Source: Phycomyces nitens (lineage: Eukaryota; Mucoromycota; Mucoromycetes; Mucorales; Phycomycetaceae). Taken from it: a stretch of 64,000 nucleotides of DNA. Every line of letters begins with the position of its first letter. Position 1 is the first letter of the stretch. The stretch covers positions 2,790,001 through 2,854,000 of the forward strand of contig JAHRBC010000003.1 in assembly GCA_022702545.1 (NCBI GenBank), given 5' to 3'. Below the pieces are notes generated by a model. The model was not told the DNA's origin, made no database searches, and saw only the letters and a list, made by a program, of their open reading frames with translations. Below are positions 10,242 to 23,030 of the stretch, piece after piece. A program made the position numbers and the translations under genes.

Positions 10242-11893
10242 TTAAAGGTTGATCATCATCTTTACAACCTTGACCTGGGTGTATTCGTGGAGAGCGTACT
10301 TGCCGAGCTCCTTACCGAAACCAGACTGCTTGTAGCCACCAAAGGGTGTGGACTGATCAAACACATCAAAGCAGTTTACCCAGACAGTACCAGCCTGTAC
10401 CTCGTTGGAGACGCGAATGGCAGTATCAAGGTCCTTTGTATAAACACCACCGGCCAGACCGTAGTCAGAGTCATTGGCAATCTCAATGGCCTCCTCAACA
10501 GTCTTAAAGGTACCAATGGCCACAACAGGACCAAAGATCTCCTCTCTCATGATACGCATGCTGTTCTTGCAGTTGATGAAAATGGTGGGCTCAACATAGT
10601 AGCCCTTGGTACCCCAACGCTTTCCACCAAGATGGATCTTGGCACCTTCCTTTTGACCAATATCAATGTATCCCAAAATCTTATCAAACTGACCCTTGCT
10701 GATCTGAGGTCCCTGGAAAGTATCAGACTCAAAGGGATCTCCCAACTTGATCTTCTTGGCCTCCTCTGTAAACAACTTCAAGAACTCATCGTGAACAGAC
10801 TCGTGAACAATGATACGGGAACCAGCGTTGCAGCTCTGACCGTGGTTGTTAAAGATACCACCACAGGCCCAGACAGCGGCGTTCTTGAGGTCAGCATCAG
10901 CACAGACAATCTGAGCAGACTTTCCTCCCAACTCGAGCTGGAGCTTCTTGAGGTTAGAGGAAGAAGAGGCTTCCATGATCTTGCGACCGGTGACTGTGGA
11001 GCCAGTAAAGGCCATCTTGCTCACAAGAGGATGAGTGGACAAGGCAGTACCAGTGGTGTGGCCGTAACCAGTAATGATGTTGACAACACCCTAAACCAAA
11101 CACTGTTATTTGCCTGATCATTATAAAAACCTGATTTTACTTACTGCAGGGAAACCGGCCTCCTTGACGAGTTCAGCAAACTTGTACAAAGGCAAGGGGG
11201 TAATCTCGGAGGTCTTCATGACAACTAGAAGATGATGAATATATATATATAATTAATGGATATTTTGAACTTACTGCAGTTTCCGGCAGCCAATGCAGGG
11301 GCAAACTTCCACACGGCCATCATGGTGGGGTAGTTCCAGGGAATTACGGCACCAACAACACCAAGAGCCTCGTGGCGGGTGTAGCACATCTTGTCAAAGG
11401 TGGTATCAATGGTCTTGCCATGGATCTTGTCAGCCCAGCCAGCAAAGTAACGGAAGCAGCCAATGGAGTCAGTAACATCGACATCACGGGCAATGGAAAA
11501 GGCCTTTCCGTTGTCGAGGGCATCGAGAGTAGCAATCTCGTCAATATCGCGCTCCATCAAGTCGGCCAACTTGTTCAAGAGACGACCCTTCTCAGAAGGA
11601 GCGACCTTGCGCCAGGTGTCCTTGAAGCATGCGTGGGCAGCCTTGACTGCAACATCGACATCAGCTTCGTTGGCCGAGTGAACCGAGCAAATGACCTCTT
11701 CATTGACAGGGTTAATGGTCTCAATCAAAGGACCATGACCGGGAACAAACTCGTTGTTGATAAAGAGGTGGGTGTGAACTAGGAAAGTGGTTAACAGTCT
11801 AATAAGACGCGTTTTGAATTATCCCAAATGATTACCCTTTGCAGTCTTGCCGTTTGAGAGCTTGACGGTCTTGATATCTTCTGAGCAGGACAT
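10242..11893 (-). CDS. NAD(P)-dependent aldehyde dehydrogenase, 496 aa
   Basis: Oxidises aldehydes to carboxylic acids. Exons 11893-11836, 11778-11275, 11224-11145 and 11090-10242, joined by GT-AG introns of 50-57 bases. The protein has the usual class 1/2 ALDH length. It shows the oxyanion block VIPWNYP, the cofactor loop FTGSTVTGRKI, general-base Glu267 in LELGGKSA and catalytic Cys301 in GQSCNAG, plus EEIFGPV and FGGYKQSGFGKE. No presequence is evident (MSCSEDIKTVKLSNG), so a cytosolic enzyme is likely. Many codons end in C or G, unlike the AT-rich spacers, which suggests strong expression. The exact substrate (acetaldehyde versus others) cannot be told from sequence. Confidence 0.95.
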
Positions 11894-13359
11894 TTAGGTA
11901 AATTGAGGTAAGAAGAAGAGAAGATGGGAAAATAGACAATGCTTTATACCTTTTGGCGGAGTTTACGTGATATGACACCATCCTCTTGATCTTTAACAAC
12001 CTTTCTTTTTTATTATTATTGCTTTTGGTTTTGCTTTTGGTTTCTTGTACTGTGATAAATGAGATTATTGACCCTGTACAAACATGCTTATTGTATATAA
12101 AATTGTACCCAAAGACTCTTTTGGCCAATATTTTGTATTCAAGGCTCCAGATCTTTACCAAACGCGTCAGATGCGAGGGAGTCTATTACCAATCTCTGTT
12201 ACACTGGCTATAGTCATTTGCAGGATTAGCATGTTTCATCCAGACCAACATACTCCCCTTGTGTTCAAAAAAGTAAAATAGAGAGTGGCCACACGCACAA
12301 AATGCATGATCTAATGAATGCAGAGGTCAATATAGAACCAGCTATGCACCAACAGGTATACAAATACACCTTGGCTCGCAAACAAACACGCTTTTAATTG
12401 CTAGAGCCTTGTCTATAAAACACGAGTCAATAATATAATGTACTCCATCAACACATCTTGACCAATGTGAGGCTTTATCCAAGAAAGGGCGTGGGACAGC
12501 CACTTTTTGGTGTCCCTTTTTCGCCGATCAAAAACGGTTGATTTCTCAGGTTCAAGTCTGCGCTTATAATTTTTTGGTTTAGAAACTTACAGCCGCTCTC
12601 TTGTCCCTCGTCTATTGCTATCAAATTCACGGGAAAAGAGCACCAAATCCATATCGTACTCTGTTCATTTCCTTTTACTTGTCTTTATACTTCCTATCTA
12701 TTCATCCAAATATCTCCGTATTAATCATGGTTAGAAGGACTATTGATATTCCTATCTCTCATGATAAGAGGAGATCATTAGAAACTCCACAGAATAGCCA
12801 AGATAATCTATTAAGAACATCTTTTTTTTTCTCGGTCTCATTACCATTAAAGAAGCTCCTTTCAATCTCCCCATAATAGATTCCAGAGAAACATTAGGAA
12901 GAGAATCCGATATTTTGTGTATTATTTTGTCAAATACCTGGTCCAGCAACTGACTACCAGAGTATGCATTGGATACAGCCGAGTGTTTGCTGAAATAATG
13001 ATCACTAATAGTATCGCAATCATGGTCAAGTATACTCTTATTGAGCCCAATTGTACAATTTCTAGTCCTTTTCAACAAAGCAAAAACAACAACAAAAAAG
13101 GTTGCTTTTACTCATTTTGACTTTTATTGCCGGCCGCACAAACATGTTTCCCACAGATAAACAAGCTTATTTGTTTACAAACAAGGCGTCAATTTCAAAA
13201 TGGCCAATTTATTGAAACAATCATAATTATTAGACATTTTTAAAATAAATGGGCATAAACCAGAACTCTGGAGAAATGGTCACTTTAGTCCCGCAGGACA
13301 CTGACTTGCTGTCAGAATACCGAATAAACAATGACTGTTATTTGCACTCTACCCACACA
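11894..13359. other. spacer; possible gene remnant near 12.7-13.1 kb
   Basis: Contains a promoter-like pyrimidine-rich stretch (about 12590-12725) leading to an ATG at 12728 that opens only 49 codons, and an overlapping 108-codon frame on the minus strand (13078-12752). Neither has a recognisable motif or clean splice signals. A degraded gene is possible, but chance frames are equally likely. The last part presumably holds the TMEM242 promoter. Confidence 0.35.
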
Positions 13360-13953
13360 ATGTCATCTTCAGTTACAACAAAGGAAGCTCCCAAGCCAGT
13401 AGAGACCCGCGTACTGCTCATGAGCGCCATGGGTGCTTTTGGTGCTGGTCTAATGGGAGCTATCTGGCATACAAAGCGTAAGCAGGCCAGAGAAATGGCC
13501 ATTGAAGAAGCAGCCGAGATCGCCCAACCTCCTCGCACGCAGCAGGCTGGACCTGCCATTCGCAAACCCATGCCTCCTCGTCATATTGCTCATGCCCCAG
13601 TTGCACCCTACAAACCACCTACAATGACAGCCGCTGAATATGCTATTGCCAAACAAGATGCTGGTGTGTTTGCCTTCAAGACCCTAGCGTATGGTACTCT
13701 ACTGGCATGGGGAACTGCCGGTGTTTTGGCACTTTCGGTTGGATATTGGCTCGAGGTTCGCAACGTAAGTTATACTCCAATCCAAACCAATCTATTCTCA
13801 CCTCTGCCAACACAGTTTAAAGAGTTTTCGGATAAGTTGCAAATCATTGTGCCTCGTCAGACATCTCGTCTGAGAAAGGCCCTGGGTGGCAGTTCTTTTG
13901 AAATGAGAGAAGAAGAGACACAAGAGCTTGATGCATTGGTCTTGGAGGATTAA
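13360..13953 (+). CDS. TMEM242-like mitochondrial membrane protein, 180 aa
   Basis: Exons 13360-13764 and 13816-13953. Start taken at the ATG of MSSSVTTKEAP; an in-frame ATG at 13249 would add 37 poorly conserved residues. Two hydrophobic helices are present, about 20-36 (LLMSAMGAFGAGLMGAI) and about 103-125 (TLAYGTLLAWGTAGVLALSVG). Between them lies a basic, Pro-rich loop. The pattern of the second helix followed by a FKEFSDKLQIIVP-type segment matches the TMEM242 family, known in animals as an inner-mitochondrial-membrane factor for ATP synthase c-ring and complex I assembly. Assignment rests on pattern and layout. The single 51-base intron is a multiple of three and lacks a stop, so retention would insert 17 residues. 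Confidence 0.7.
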   Translation: MSSSVTTKEAPKPVETRVLLMSAMGAFGAGLMGAIWHTKRKQAREMAIEEAAEIAQPPRTQQAGPAIRKPMPPRHIAHAPVAPYKPPTMTAAEYAIAKQDAGVFAFKTLAYGTLLAWGTAGVLALSVGYWLEVRNVSYTPIQTNLFSPLPTQFKEFSDKLQIIVPRQTSRLRKALGGSSFEMREEETQELDALVLED

Positions 13954-14129
13954 CAAAAAAAAACATATACATACATACATACATTATTATATATACAAAA
14001 AAAAATTAGAAACATACAGAGAATAATCTAGTTGGCATTATATATTCATTCAGTGTTTTATTCATTTATTCATCTCCTCGTTACATGTTTGTTCGTTTGT
14101 TTTTTTTTTTAATTTTTGTCTAAGATCGT

Positions 14130-17100
14130 TTAGAATCCTGATCTGACGCGCATATCTTCAATCTTCTTCTGAACTTCAGCTACAGATCGATCCAATTCTT
14201 CTGCAATAGCCCTCCTCTTGTCTGGTGTCAATGTGTTGTATTGTTCACACAAATCACCATCTATCACAGAGCGAACGGGTGTATAGAAACTTCTGTAGGC
14301 CAGATGATCCCGACCTGCCAGAGGTGGCGCCTCTGCGCGCATGTGCATTTCCAGCATTTGGAAAAAGTCGACATCTTCTTTGGAGACAAAGGGAACATAT
14401 ATCGATATAGATCCTAACAGAGAGGTTACAAGAAGCACCTCACGGCCACCGGATATTAATGTGGTTCGGTGGATTGATGTGACAATATCTCCAGTGAAGT
14501 AGTGGCAGAGATTGTCAACCTAGAATTACAAGTCTGAGCAATAATGTTCCAAGAAAACACACACACACACACTTGTTCTTCATTACCTTGTTGGGTGCAC
14601 CGTGCAAGTATCCCTTTTCATAAAAGATTCTGTTGCCAGTCGTGTCTTCATCAATCTCTTGGCTGAGCTGCTGTGATAACCGGTCTACAAAGAAGTTTCC
14701 AAACTTGTCACCACCAGCTACAGTGTCATAATCAATCATGGCTGTGGCTGTAGTCCAGCGTGGTGCTGTATCATCTGCAAATACTGCAATACGATTATCT
14801 GCTCGCTTATAGACAGCATAATGGATTGATTCCTGGATATCAGAGACAATAATACGATCACCCTGGGTGTGTAGAGAGACAACACAGTTGGGAATGGTCT
14901 AGAGTAGTATAACCACAGTGGTCAATAGACTGTATTGATTTGGTGGTCATCTAGTTCTTACCTTGTTTTCACACTTTCGGAGCATCTTCTTCTTACCGAT
15001 ATCATAAATACGAAGGGCCTTTCCTACACCTGCCAAAAGACGTCCCTGGAAGCCCAGCAGTGCCATGGGAATGTCGTCTATTGCTGTAGTGTGGATGTGG
15101 TCGAGCTGAAGACGTCCCTGGAGATCCTGGACAGGTCTATAGACACGCAAGAAGCCAGAAGAGCAGGAGCGTGGTGAGAGCATGACATCCTTGGCGGTAC
15201 CAACGACAACAAACACTTCAGAGGCATCTGCTGCATGAGGGTTGATACGGAACTGAACCATGGCCACACTAAAGGCAGCCTCGTTTTCTTCCAGCTCAAT
15301 CTCATGTAGGGTTTCTCCTTGGAAGGGTTCGATAAGACGAATGCAACTGGCCCATTTGCCGTGCTCAGCACGTACGTGGCCAAACTGAGCAGGATCCAGG
15401 TTGACAATGTCTTCATCAATCTCAAACCCTTCGCTCTCCTTGATAGCCAATCCCTTTGTCTTTTCGCTTGGCGAAAATGTAGCATGGTCACTCTCTACGA
15501 CCACAAAGGTCTTTGTAGGCCCATGGAGGGCGAAACGTCTGGGAGTATATTTCAAGGGAATAGAGACCTGGTTGAAGATAGTACCGAGCTTCTCTACAGT
15601 GAAAATTCTATGCAAGCACAATTGAGTAAAGTGTCTTTACTTGCCTTTTGGCACACCTTACCTCAAGGTGTTTCCTGCAACGGCGACCACACCCTCAGCA
15701 CACTGTTCACTGATAAAAGCACTGCCGAATTCCAATGCGTCGTAACTGAGAGGGGTCAAGTAGAGTCTGTTCTGGAAAGTGTAGCTCACCCAAGGCTTGG
15801 TCGATAATGCCAAGACAGCTGGTCTGCCCTGGACAGAGATTTTGAAGAGACGGACACTACGTGCACCAATGAAGCGAGTACGGGTGTCAGACAATTGTCC
15901 ACTGACAGTGTCAAGGACTGTGCGAAGAAGAACACCATTGGAGAGACCAATGTTGAGATATTGAGTTCCATGACCGCGTTCAATTCCAGTATCTAGCATC
16001 TCTACGATACAAAGACTAGAAGGTACGCCCTGGACGGCCTGCATTGATACTGATTCAAGGCAAGAGTCTGGATCTACACCCAGAATACGAACTGTCTGAT
16101 CATCACATCCAACAGCCAAGTAACGAGATCTCTGGCGACCTTCAGGGACATCACCCAAGGCAAGACTGGTGACATTGGAAGTCATCTGCTTGCGTTCCTG
16201 GTTTTCGTTAAGCTGTCCTTGGTTGTCCAACTCAAAGTAAACAATCTCTCCACCCGAAAGTGCAATAACAATCTGACGGTTGTTGGTGGCAGCTTCAATA
16301 ATTGACTGTCCACCCGGCACTCTCCACTCGTTTACTCTGCGATCGGCGTGTGTGTGTCGAATACCCTGGGGATAAACCTGTACAAGGGCATCTTCACCCA
16401 TCTGCTGCACTGCCAAGGTTGGAGCAGTTGTCAAAAATCCAGTATCTGTAACTTCTTCTACTGTTTCGCCAATTGAAAGTACTAGGGTGGCATTGGCAAA
16501 TGATACAATGATATATGCGTGGTAGGCATCATCACGGCGCAACTTGGCTGTCCATACTGCACTAGGGTTACCAGGTAACTCACTCACAGCCAATTCTGCA
16601 GCCTCGAGGCCCTGATTGAGGATACGCAAAGAAGAACGAGAACCCTTGCCACAAAGGCCATAGATACGTGGTGTCTCTTCGTCAGCCAGATTAAGGACCT
16701 TGGCATCCATCAAAGGTGCCATTGAGTCCAATTCGTCAACTAGCAGCAAGTTCTTTAGTGGGCGAGGTTTAAAGTAAACCAGAGGAGTTTCTTCCTGACT
16801 GGCTTCTGCCTCCATGTAATCTGCTGAGGAGATTTCTGGATCGTCAGGGTCATCACCAAGACTCTCGAATGAATAGTGTTGGCTATATAAAGCAGTTTAG
16901 AGAATGTTTGGTTCATTCCTTTAACTCTACATTTCTCTCTCTCTCTTTATATATATATATTCCTGACTTACTGGTTTCCAAACTCACTAGCGGCAAAGAG
17001 GAAGCCACTCTTGAGAATACACAGAGATGTTGCAACAGGGATAGTGTCAAAGTATTTAATTGTCATGCCCTGAACGGATCCTTCTTCGTGATCCATGGTG

Positions 17101-18188
17101 ACCTTGTAGAGATCACCTTCCTCTGACTGTAGCAAGAAAAAGAATTGAGTCTGTCTGTTGATCTTCATACGATGGACAGTATAGGCCACAATGATGACTC
17201 CTCTAGAAGAGTCCTCCAGAGGCTGTGCACGGCGAGGGATGGGGATACGGTGATCAGGCATGTCCTGATGCTTATAGGTGATAAAGTTCTCAGTGCACAC
17301 CAGTACACCAGAGGGACCATCATTGCCACCAGGCACTAGAAGAAATCACAATTAAATAATCCTCTCTCTCTCTCTTTTTTTCTTTTTTGAAAAGCATTGA
17401 CCCTATGTTATTGTTTGTATTTTACCTGGGATCAACAGATTTGACTTGATGTCCACTACTTCTGTCCACTTTCTTACGACATGGTTGAGACCAAGATCAA
17501 GCTCATAATATGTCAATACTTTCTCGATATTCTCCATGGCCTCGTTGGTCACATCTGAATCAACGTCGGTGTAATCCACTTCCAGGCATGCAAATACTGG
17601 GTTCTCGAATCCAACATCCAATCCGACAATATGATGAATAAGCGTGTGGCTCTTGTGTGCTTCCAGTGGAGAAGAGATGGTGAGCTTAGCGGCCGAATCA
17701 CGGTTGAGAATGTAAACCAGCTTCTGTTTTTCGACTGCACCGACCATTACTGCACGACCTTTTGGATCGGTAGCAAGGTAATGTCCAGGTACGATACGAC
17801 GGCATCCAGTCTTTCCATAGGTCTCTTGATGGACCTTGTCGAATGTGTTTTTTGTTGGGTTGTACTCGAGAATGACAATGCGACCAGAATCAGACCCAAC
17901 CACAATATAATCTATCTTTATCATCAGATTTCATTTCTTTAAATGTGACTTTCATCATGTACCTTTGCTAGCACCAGTCAAACGAAAGGGAGCCAAGCTA
18001 CGGACTAATCCAAACACATCATGTGATAAAATCGTGTGTACTTTTCCGGTAGTTGGATCAGGCTTCAACAGCTCGATACGCGTGTTACGAGCGACGATGA
18101 TCTCCTGCTGTTTTGTACCAGAGAAATTGCCATGGATGGCCTGGTTGATGGCGGTTGTTGGACTGAGTGTGAGGTTATAGAGAAACAT
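14130..18188 (-). CDS. RSE1: splicing factor 3B subunit 3 (SF3B3/SAP130/Rse1)
   Basis: Scaffold subunit of the SF3b complex of U2 snRNP, which helps recognise the branch site; related to DDB1. Exons 18188-17963, 17911-17426, 17335-16972, 16882-15662, 15607-14962, 14898-14587 and 14519-14130 give 1214 aa (human 1217). It begins [10 protein letters not shown] and keeps family blocks throughout: [58 protein letters not shown]-like [68 protein letters not shown] and [11 protein letters not shown]. Three seven-bladed beta-propellers are expected. The acidic insert after EFGNH differs in length from the human protein. It diverges from CWF19L1, another splicing gene, across 384 bases. Confidence 0.97.
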
Positions 18189-18572
18189 AAAGACTGTGTG
18201 TGTGATTTTTTTTAAAAAATATTTGATTCTCTCTTTTCTTTTTTGTTTTTTGTATTAATAAAAAAAATCAAGTCGGTTGAAGACGCGCGTTGAATTCCCA
18301 AGTGATCAGCAAGAGGCTTCTTTAAATGAAGAGCGATATTCCGGATATAGTGACGGAGTAAAGAAATATAAAAGACAGGGCAAAGAATAAAGGGACAGGT
18401 GGCAGTCAACAGGCGGGCACTCTTATCCACTGGCTCAAAGGTCAAAATGAAGTGTGTCTGCAAGTTGCTTCGTTCTCAGTCGGGGTTGTTGTTAACGTCA
18501 TATATATTGATGTGGGTGGCTTGTTAGATGTATTTGCATTGGTGAACGTGTCTATCACCACACTGCAACAAA
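18189..18572. promoter_or_regulatory. shared promoter region of SF3B3 and CWF19L1
   Basis: This 384-base spacer lies between the start codons of two divergent spliceosome genes, so it must hold both promoters and 5' leaders. It is AT-rich with a T-rich tract on the SF3B3 side (18206-18260). No consensus TATA box placed for both sides was recognised. Coordinated expression is an inference from layout. Confidence 0.6.
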
Positions 18573-20820
18573 ATGTCCCAACAATCCATCAAAGTGTGAG
18601 CATAATTCATCACCAATCGTCTTCAAAGAGATCCAGCTCTCATGTGATGATTGTGAAATTTAGTCTAGTAATCGGATCTGTGAACTCTCGGTTTGCAGAG
18701 ACATTCAAAAAAGTCTCATCGATCAACAATAAGCATGGTCCTTTTGATGTCCTGCTGTGCACAGGAAACTTTTTTAAATTGGATAATGATGAAGCCGAGC
18801 TGATCAGTCTTTTGCAAGGGAAAATTGATGGTACAGCAGCCCTCAAGACACGCCCAAAGACTCATCATTCTCCATAGTTCCAATCACAACTTACTTTATC
18901 ACGGGCGATCTTCCACTTCCTACAACCATCGACAAACGCATCAAAGAGGCTGACGGTGAAGTCTGCCCAAACCTATTTTACCTTGGAAAACAGGGAATCC
19001 TTACCACTACCCAAGGATTAAAGATCGCGTTCATGTCAGGTTCATTCAATGGAGAATTCTATAACTCTACCGAACCTTCTGCAACAGGACACAATTATTA
19101 TCAACATGGCGACATTGAGAGGCTTCAGTCCACTCGTATGCCAATCACTGCACCTCCCGGTGTAGATATATTGTTGACCTATGAATGGCCCAAGAGCATT
19201 ACCAGTTATAGCAAATGCGCTCCCGAGACCCAACCCACTACCTCATCAACCCCTATTGCTAGTGTGGCTGCTGCATTAAAGCCTCGCTATCACTTTGCAG
19301 CTTCAGAAAACACATTTTATGAGCGCGAGCCTTATTCAAACATTACCGGCTTTGGCCCACCAGAAGAAAGACCAGCAGGACATGTGTCACGATTCGTTGG
19401 ACTTGCCAATGTCTTGAATCCAGAAAAGCAAAGAGTAAATTTGATATTCATGATGAATACGTGAGATTGATGGCGGTTTATTGATTGTTACTAGTGGTTC
19501 TATGCATTTAACTTGATTCCAATGGGAAAAATTGAGGCAGAGAAATTAAATGCCGTGCCAAACAACACAACACCTTGTCCTTTTGAGGGACTATTGGCTC
19601 CTGAACAAGGCTCTGGTATTGGCCAGAAGCGTTCTCAAGACCATGCCAAGGATAACAATGGTTCTTTCTTTTGGGGAGATGAACAGCAAAATGCCAAAAA
19701 GTCCAGTAAGTATTAGTTTGTACCAACAGAACCAAAGGCCATTTGTTCATGTATCAAAATGTGCCTTAGCTCCCCCAAAGAATTATGTCTGTCGAATTTG
19801 TGGTGTTCCAGGTCATTTTATCAAAGAATGCCCAATGCGCACAAATGAGGAATCAGATGTACCTCCAGAGACATATGTCTGCCGAATTTGTGGTATTCCA
19901 GGTCACTTTTTGAACAAGTGCCCTCAAAAGGACAGCAGCGATAAAAGACAGACTGGAAGACATATCGCAGCTCCCGAAGACCGTAAGTACAAAAAAAAGG
20001 GACAATGGTTATTTCTTGGTTTACTGATCTGTAGATTAGTTGGTGCTTGTTGGTTCTGTCTTGCGAACCCAAAGCTGGCAAAACATCTGATTGCATCAAT
20101 TGGGTCTCATGTATATGCCACCCTTGCCAAAGGACCTCTTGTAACCACTGGAATGCCCGAAGCCACGGTTCCTGGAGGTGGACACATCTTATTGATTCCA
20201 ATTACCCACTATCCAACTCTCACTAAAATCCCAAGCGAATCTCGTGAAGAGGTTGTCGATGAAATTGAGAAATACAAGGCGGCTCTGAAATCCATGTTTA
20301 ACAAGTACGATCAGGACATGGTGGTGACCGAGATGTCCAGAGAATCTGTCTCGGGGCTTTCCCATGCTCATATTCAGGTTGTAGCTGTGCCTAGAGACAA
20401 GAGTAATAATCTAGAGAGCCTCATAAAAAACGAATTTGAGGCCCGTAAAATGGAGTATATTGATCAAGTTCCTGTAAGTATGAATTGAAAATCGCATATA
20501 TTATTTGTTTTATTGAAACAAGCTGTTTGGTAGAATGACCCAGAGGTGTCCTACTTCAAGATTGATATCCCCAATGGAAAATCGTTTGTTTATACTATCC
20601 CACCAAGATTCAAGTTTAATATGCAATTCGGAAGGTAAGTGAGGTTTGTTGATTAAGCTCTGGAATATTCACATGTTTTATATATAGATACTTGTTGGCC
20701 AAGGCTCTCGGACACCCTGAACGTGAAGACTGGAAAGCGTGCTCCCAGACAATTGACGAAGAAAGAACTGCAACTGATGATTTCAAAAAAGCCTTCAAGT
20801 CGTTTGATTTCACTATATGA
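18573..20820 (+). CDS. CWF19-like protein 1 (Drn1), lariat-debranching cofactor
   Basis: Exons 18573-18595, 18664-18830, 18878-19434, 19495-19705, 19770-19982, 20040-20473, 20534-20634 and 20688-20820 give 612 aa. The N-terminal metallophosphoesterase-like domain resembles Dbr1 (LVIGSVNSRF, LLCTGNFF, GVDILLTYEWP, LKPRYHFAA, RFVGLANVLNPEKQR). The C-terminal CwfJ domains 1 and 2 follow (GACWFCLANP, then HIT-like SHAHIQVVAVP). The yeast homologue Drn1 assists Dbr1 in turning over intron lariats and binds late spliceosomes. Two CCHC zinc knuckles, CRICGVPGHFIKECP and CRICGIPGHFLNKCP, sit between the domains and look like a tandem duplication. The intron at 19983-20039 is 57 bases, a multiple of three and free of stops. 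Confidence 0.93.
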
Positions 20821-23030
20821 TTATTGTACATGTGTATATTGAATAAAAATTGATTTGTAGTGTATTGAATTCAATATTCTTCCATATAAACATTTGGTAA
20901 ACTATCGAGTTTCCTAATGGCTGGTGGTAACCCACAGATTTTAGTAGTTTCATAAAGATGTTTAAACTTGCAAGCAAAAACACAAGTTTAAGCGTGACAT
21001 TTAGATAGAACTCAAAGTGAGCACTCGAAAAAAAAAAGAATCACAAGAAATCAAGAGTGTACGAATAACTTTATGTTTTTGGTTTTTCAAAAGTATTATC
21101 GAAAATGGCTTTTATTGCTACTATATAACAAATCCGAGTAAACCTCAACATGGTTAATGTCCACCATGCACATCAATTAATCGGTCATGATAAGGCATAG
21201 ACGATAATATATGCCAGTATGGCACGAGATAAGATTGTGGCTTTATATTCTGGTGACCAGGGATGATATACACAAACATATGTTTCTCCAAAGAATATAA
21301 ATGGAGTCAATTGCACAATTGATGACTTGATTGTGTTGATCTAGTCAGATGGATCTTGAATCAGAGAAAATAATATCAATTGGACATGTGTACGTCTATG
21401 AACAATATCAATAATAATACAAGCATGGAATTGTGGTGTTTAGAGAATGTTTGAAAGATATGTAAACTTTTAGGGACCAAATAATCTCTGATTCTTCTAG
21501 GGTTTCAAGACCCTGCAATGAAACTGTTCCTTGAGTTTGAATAGTTTAATTGCTAGTGTAAGCTTTAAGAATATATGATGGAGATGGATTTGATAATAGA
21601 GCCCAATTGACTGCTAGAGGAATACAATAGAATCCCAAACATATTATATCGAGGCTTGTGTAAAATGGCTTTAAAAGATACCCTTCTATATAAAGGCCCT
21701 TGTATTCTTTTCTATTGGTAATAAACGGTATTTTAACTTGGCAAACTGAATGATTGCTTAAATAATATGCCCTCATAGTACTGTATTTTCTCTAATTCTT
21801 TAATAAATTATTCATTTTCTGCCAGTAATTGTAATTTGTTTTTAATAACACCGATCCTTGTGACTAAATTGCCTCTAATTCTCTGCAAGAATTACACGAA
21901 CAATAAATGAGAATAGCGCACAGTGTCTATTGATTTAGAATATAAAGAAAACCAGAAATCTACGGATAAATGATCATGAGCCAGACTGTATAGATTGGTT
22001 ATTTTGGCTGTATTTTTAGCTAGGAAGGGTCAATTGGCTGCTCGTCATTCGATCAAGAAAGATTCAAATGTACTTCTTGCCTTGAAACCCATAGATCTCT
22101 TGTTATTCACAAAAAAAGGCTTGAATATTTTCACAGAAATGCGTTTTCTGCCGAGATAATTTGTCCAAAAGCGATTTTTAAAACAAAATTGCTGATCAAA
22201 CACAATTCTACATACTTTATTAGGTAACTCGCGGTGATGGACCACCAAGTCCTTGCGGATAAAAGGAAAAGTCTATACTGCATTATTTTTGAGAAAAGCA
22301 GTAATGGCTGGAAAAATAATACTGATAATAGCTCTTTCAAAAAAGGGACCCACAAAGTGTAAAGATGTATTCTCGAATTTACTTTGCTTAATTACTTTTT
22401 AATTGCTAAATCGGGTTATATTTTAGATTTTTTAATAACTTTGAGTTTACCTTTTTTTGTCCTTGTCGGTTCGGCCCACTTTTGGATTCAGGCACTCCGA
22501 TAAAAAATATATAAATATATATTTTGAGGCACAAAAAAAAAGGTTTTGGTTTCGAGACAATCTTGTAAGTAAGTCCTCGAGTATATTTGCCAAGACTATC
22601 GCCACAAGGACATTGATCTTGAGTATACACAAGGCAATGTATTGGAATTCGATTCAAGGCACAATGTCTCTGAGATTAAACGACCCCACCAAGGAGAGTT
22701 GGTAGGACTGTCGTACATGATTGGGAAAGAAAATGAAAGATTATAAAAGACAAAAAATATTGGCAGGCCCCTTGTACAAGGTTTCCAAGGCAAGTTTTAT
22801 AGTATATAGATTGATTTGGCCTTAAAGGGCAGCAGGTTGGTTTAAAGGTTGATTCTTTAAAAAATGTAAAGAATATGCTACGGAAAATGTTTGGTACCTG
22901 AAACCAACAAGCGTGTTGAAGATGGTGGTATACACGAGAAAATGTAAAGACATGGTTTATGTAGTAATAGCGCTCGCACTAGGACATTTTTTTATTTATT
23001 TAGTTCAATTGTATGTATTATAAATCTAGT
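20821..23030. other. AT-rich gene-poor spacer
   Basis: No coding region could be supported in about 2.2 kb. A 67-codon minus-strand frame at 22248-22045 (basic, FxNxRFWTNYLGRKR-like) and an overlapping frame could be remnants of a gene, but have no recognisable family or splice structure. The Phe/Lys-rich translation is typical of AT-rich DNA. Confidence 0.5.

Noticed and set aside
10230..11117. 295-codon plus-strand frame
   Set aside because: Antisense shadow of the aldehyde dehydrogenase, caused by the same codon bias; it also reads through that gene's intron.
12728..12876. 49-codon ORF after a promoter-like tract
   Set aside because: No splice continuation or family match; kept only as a possible remnant in the spacer entry.
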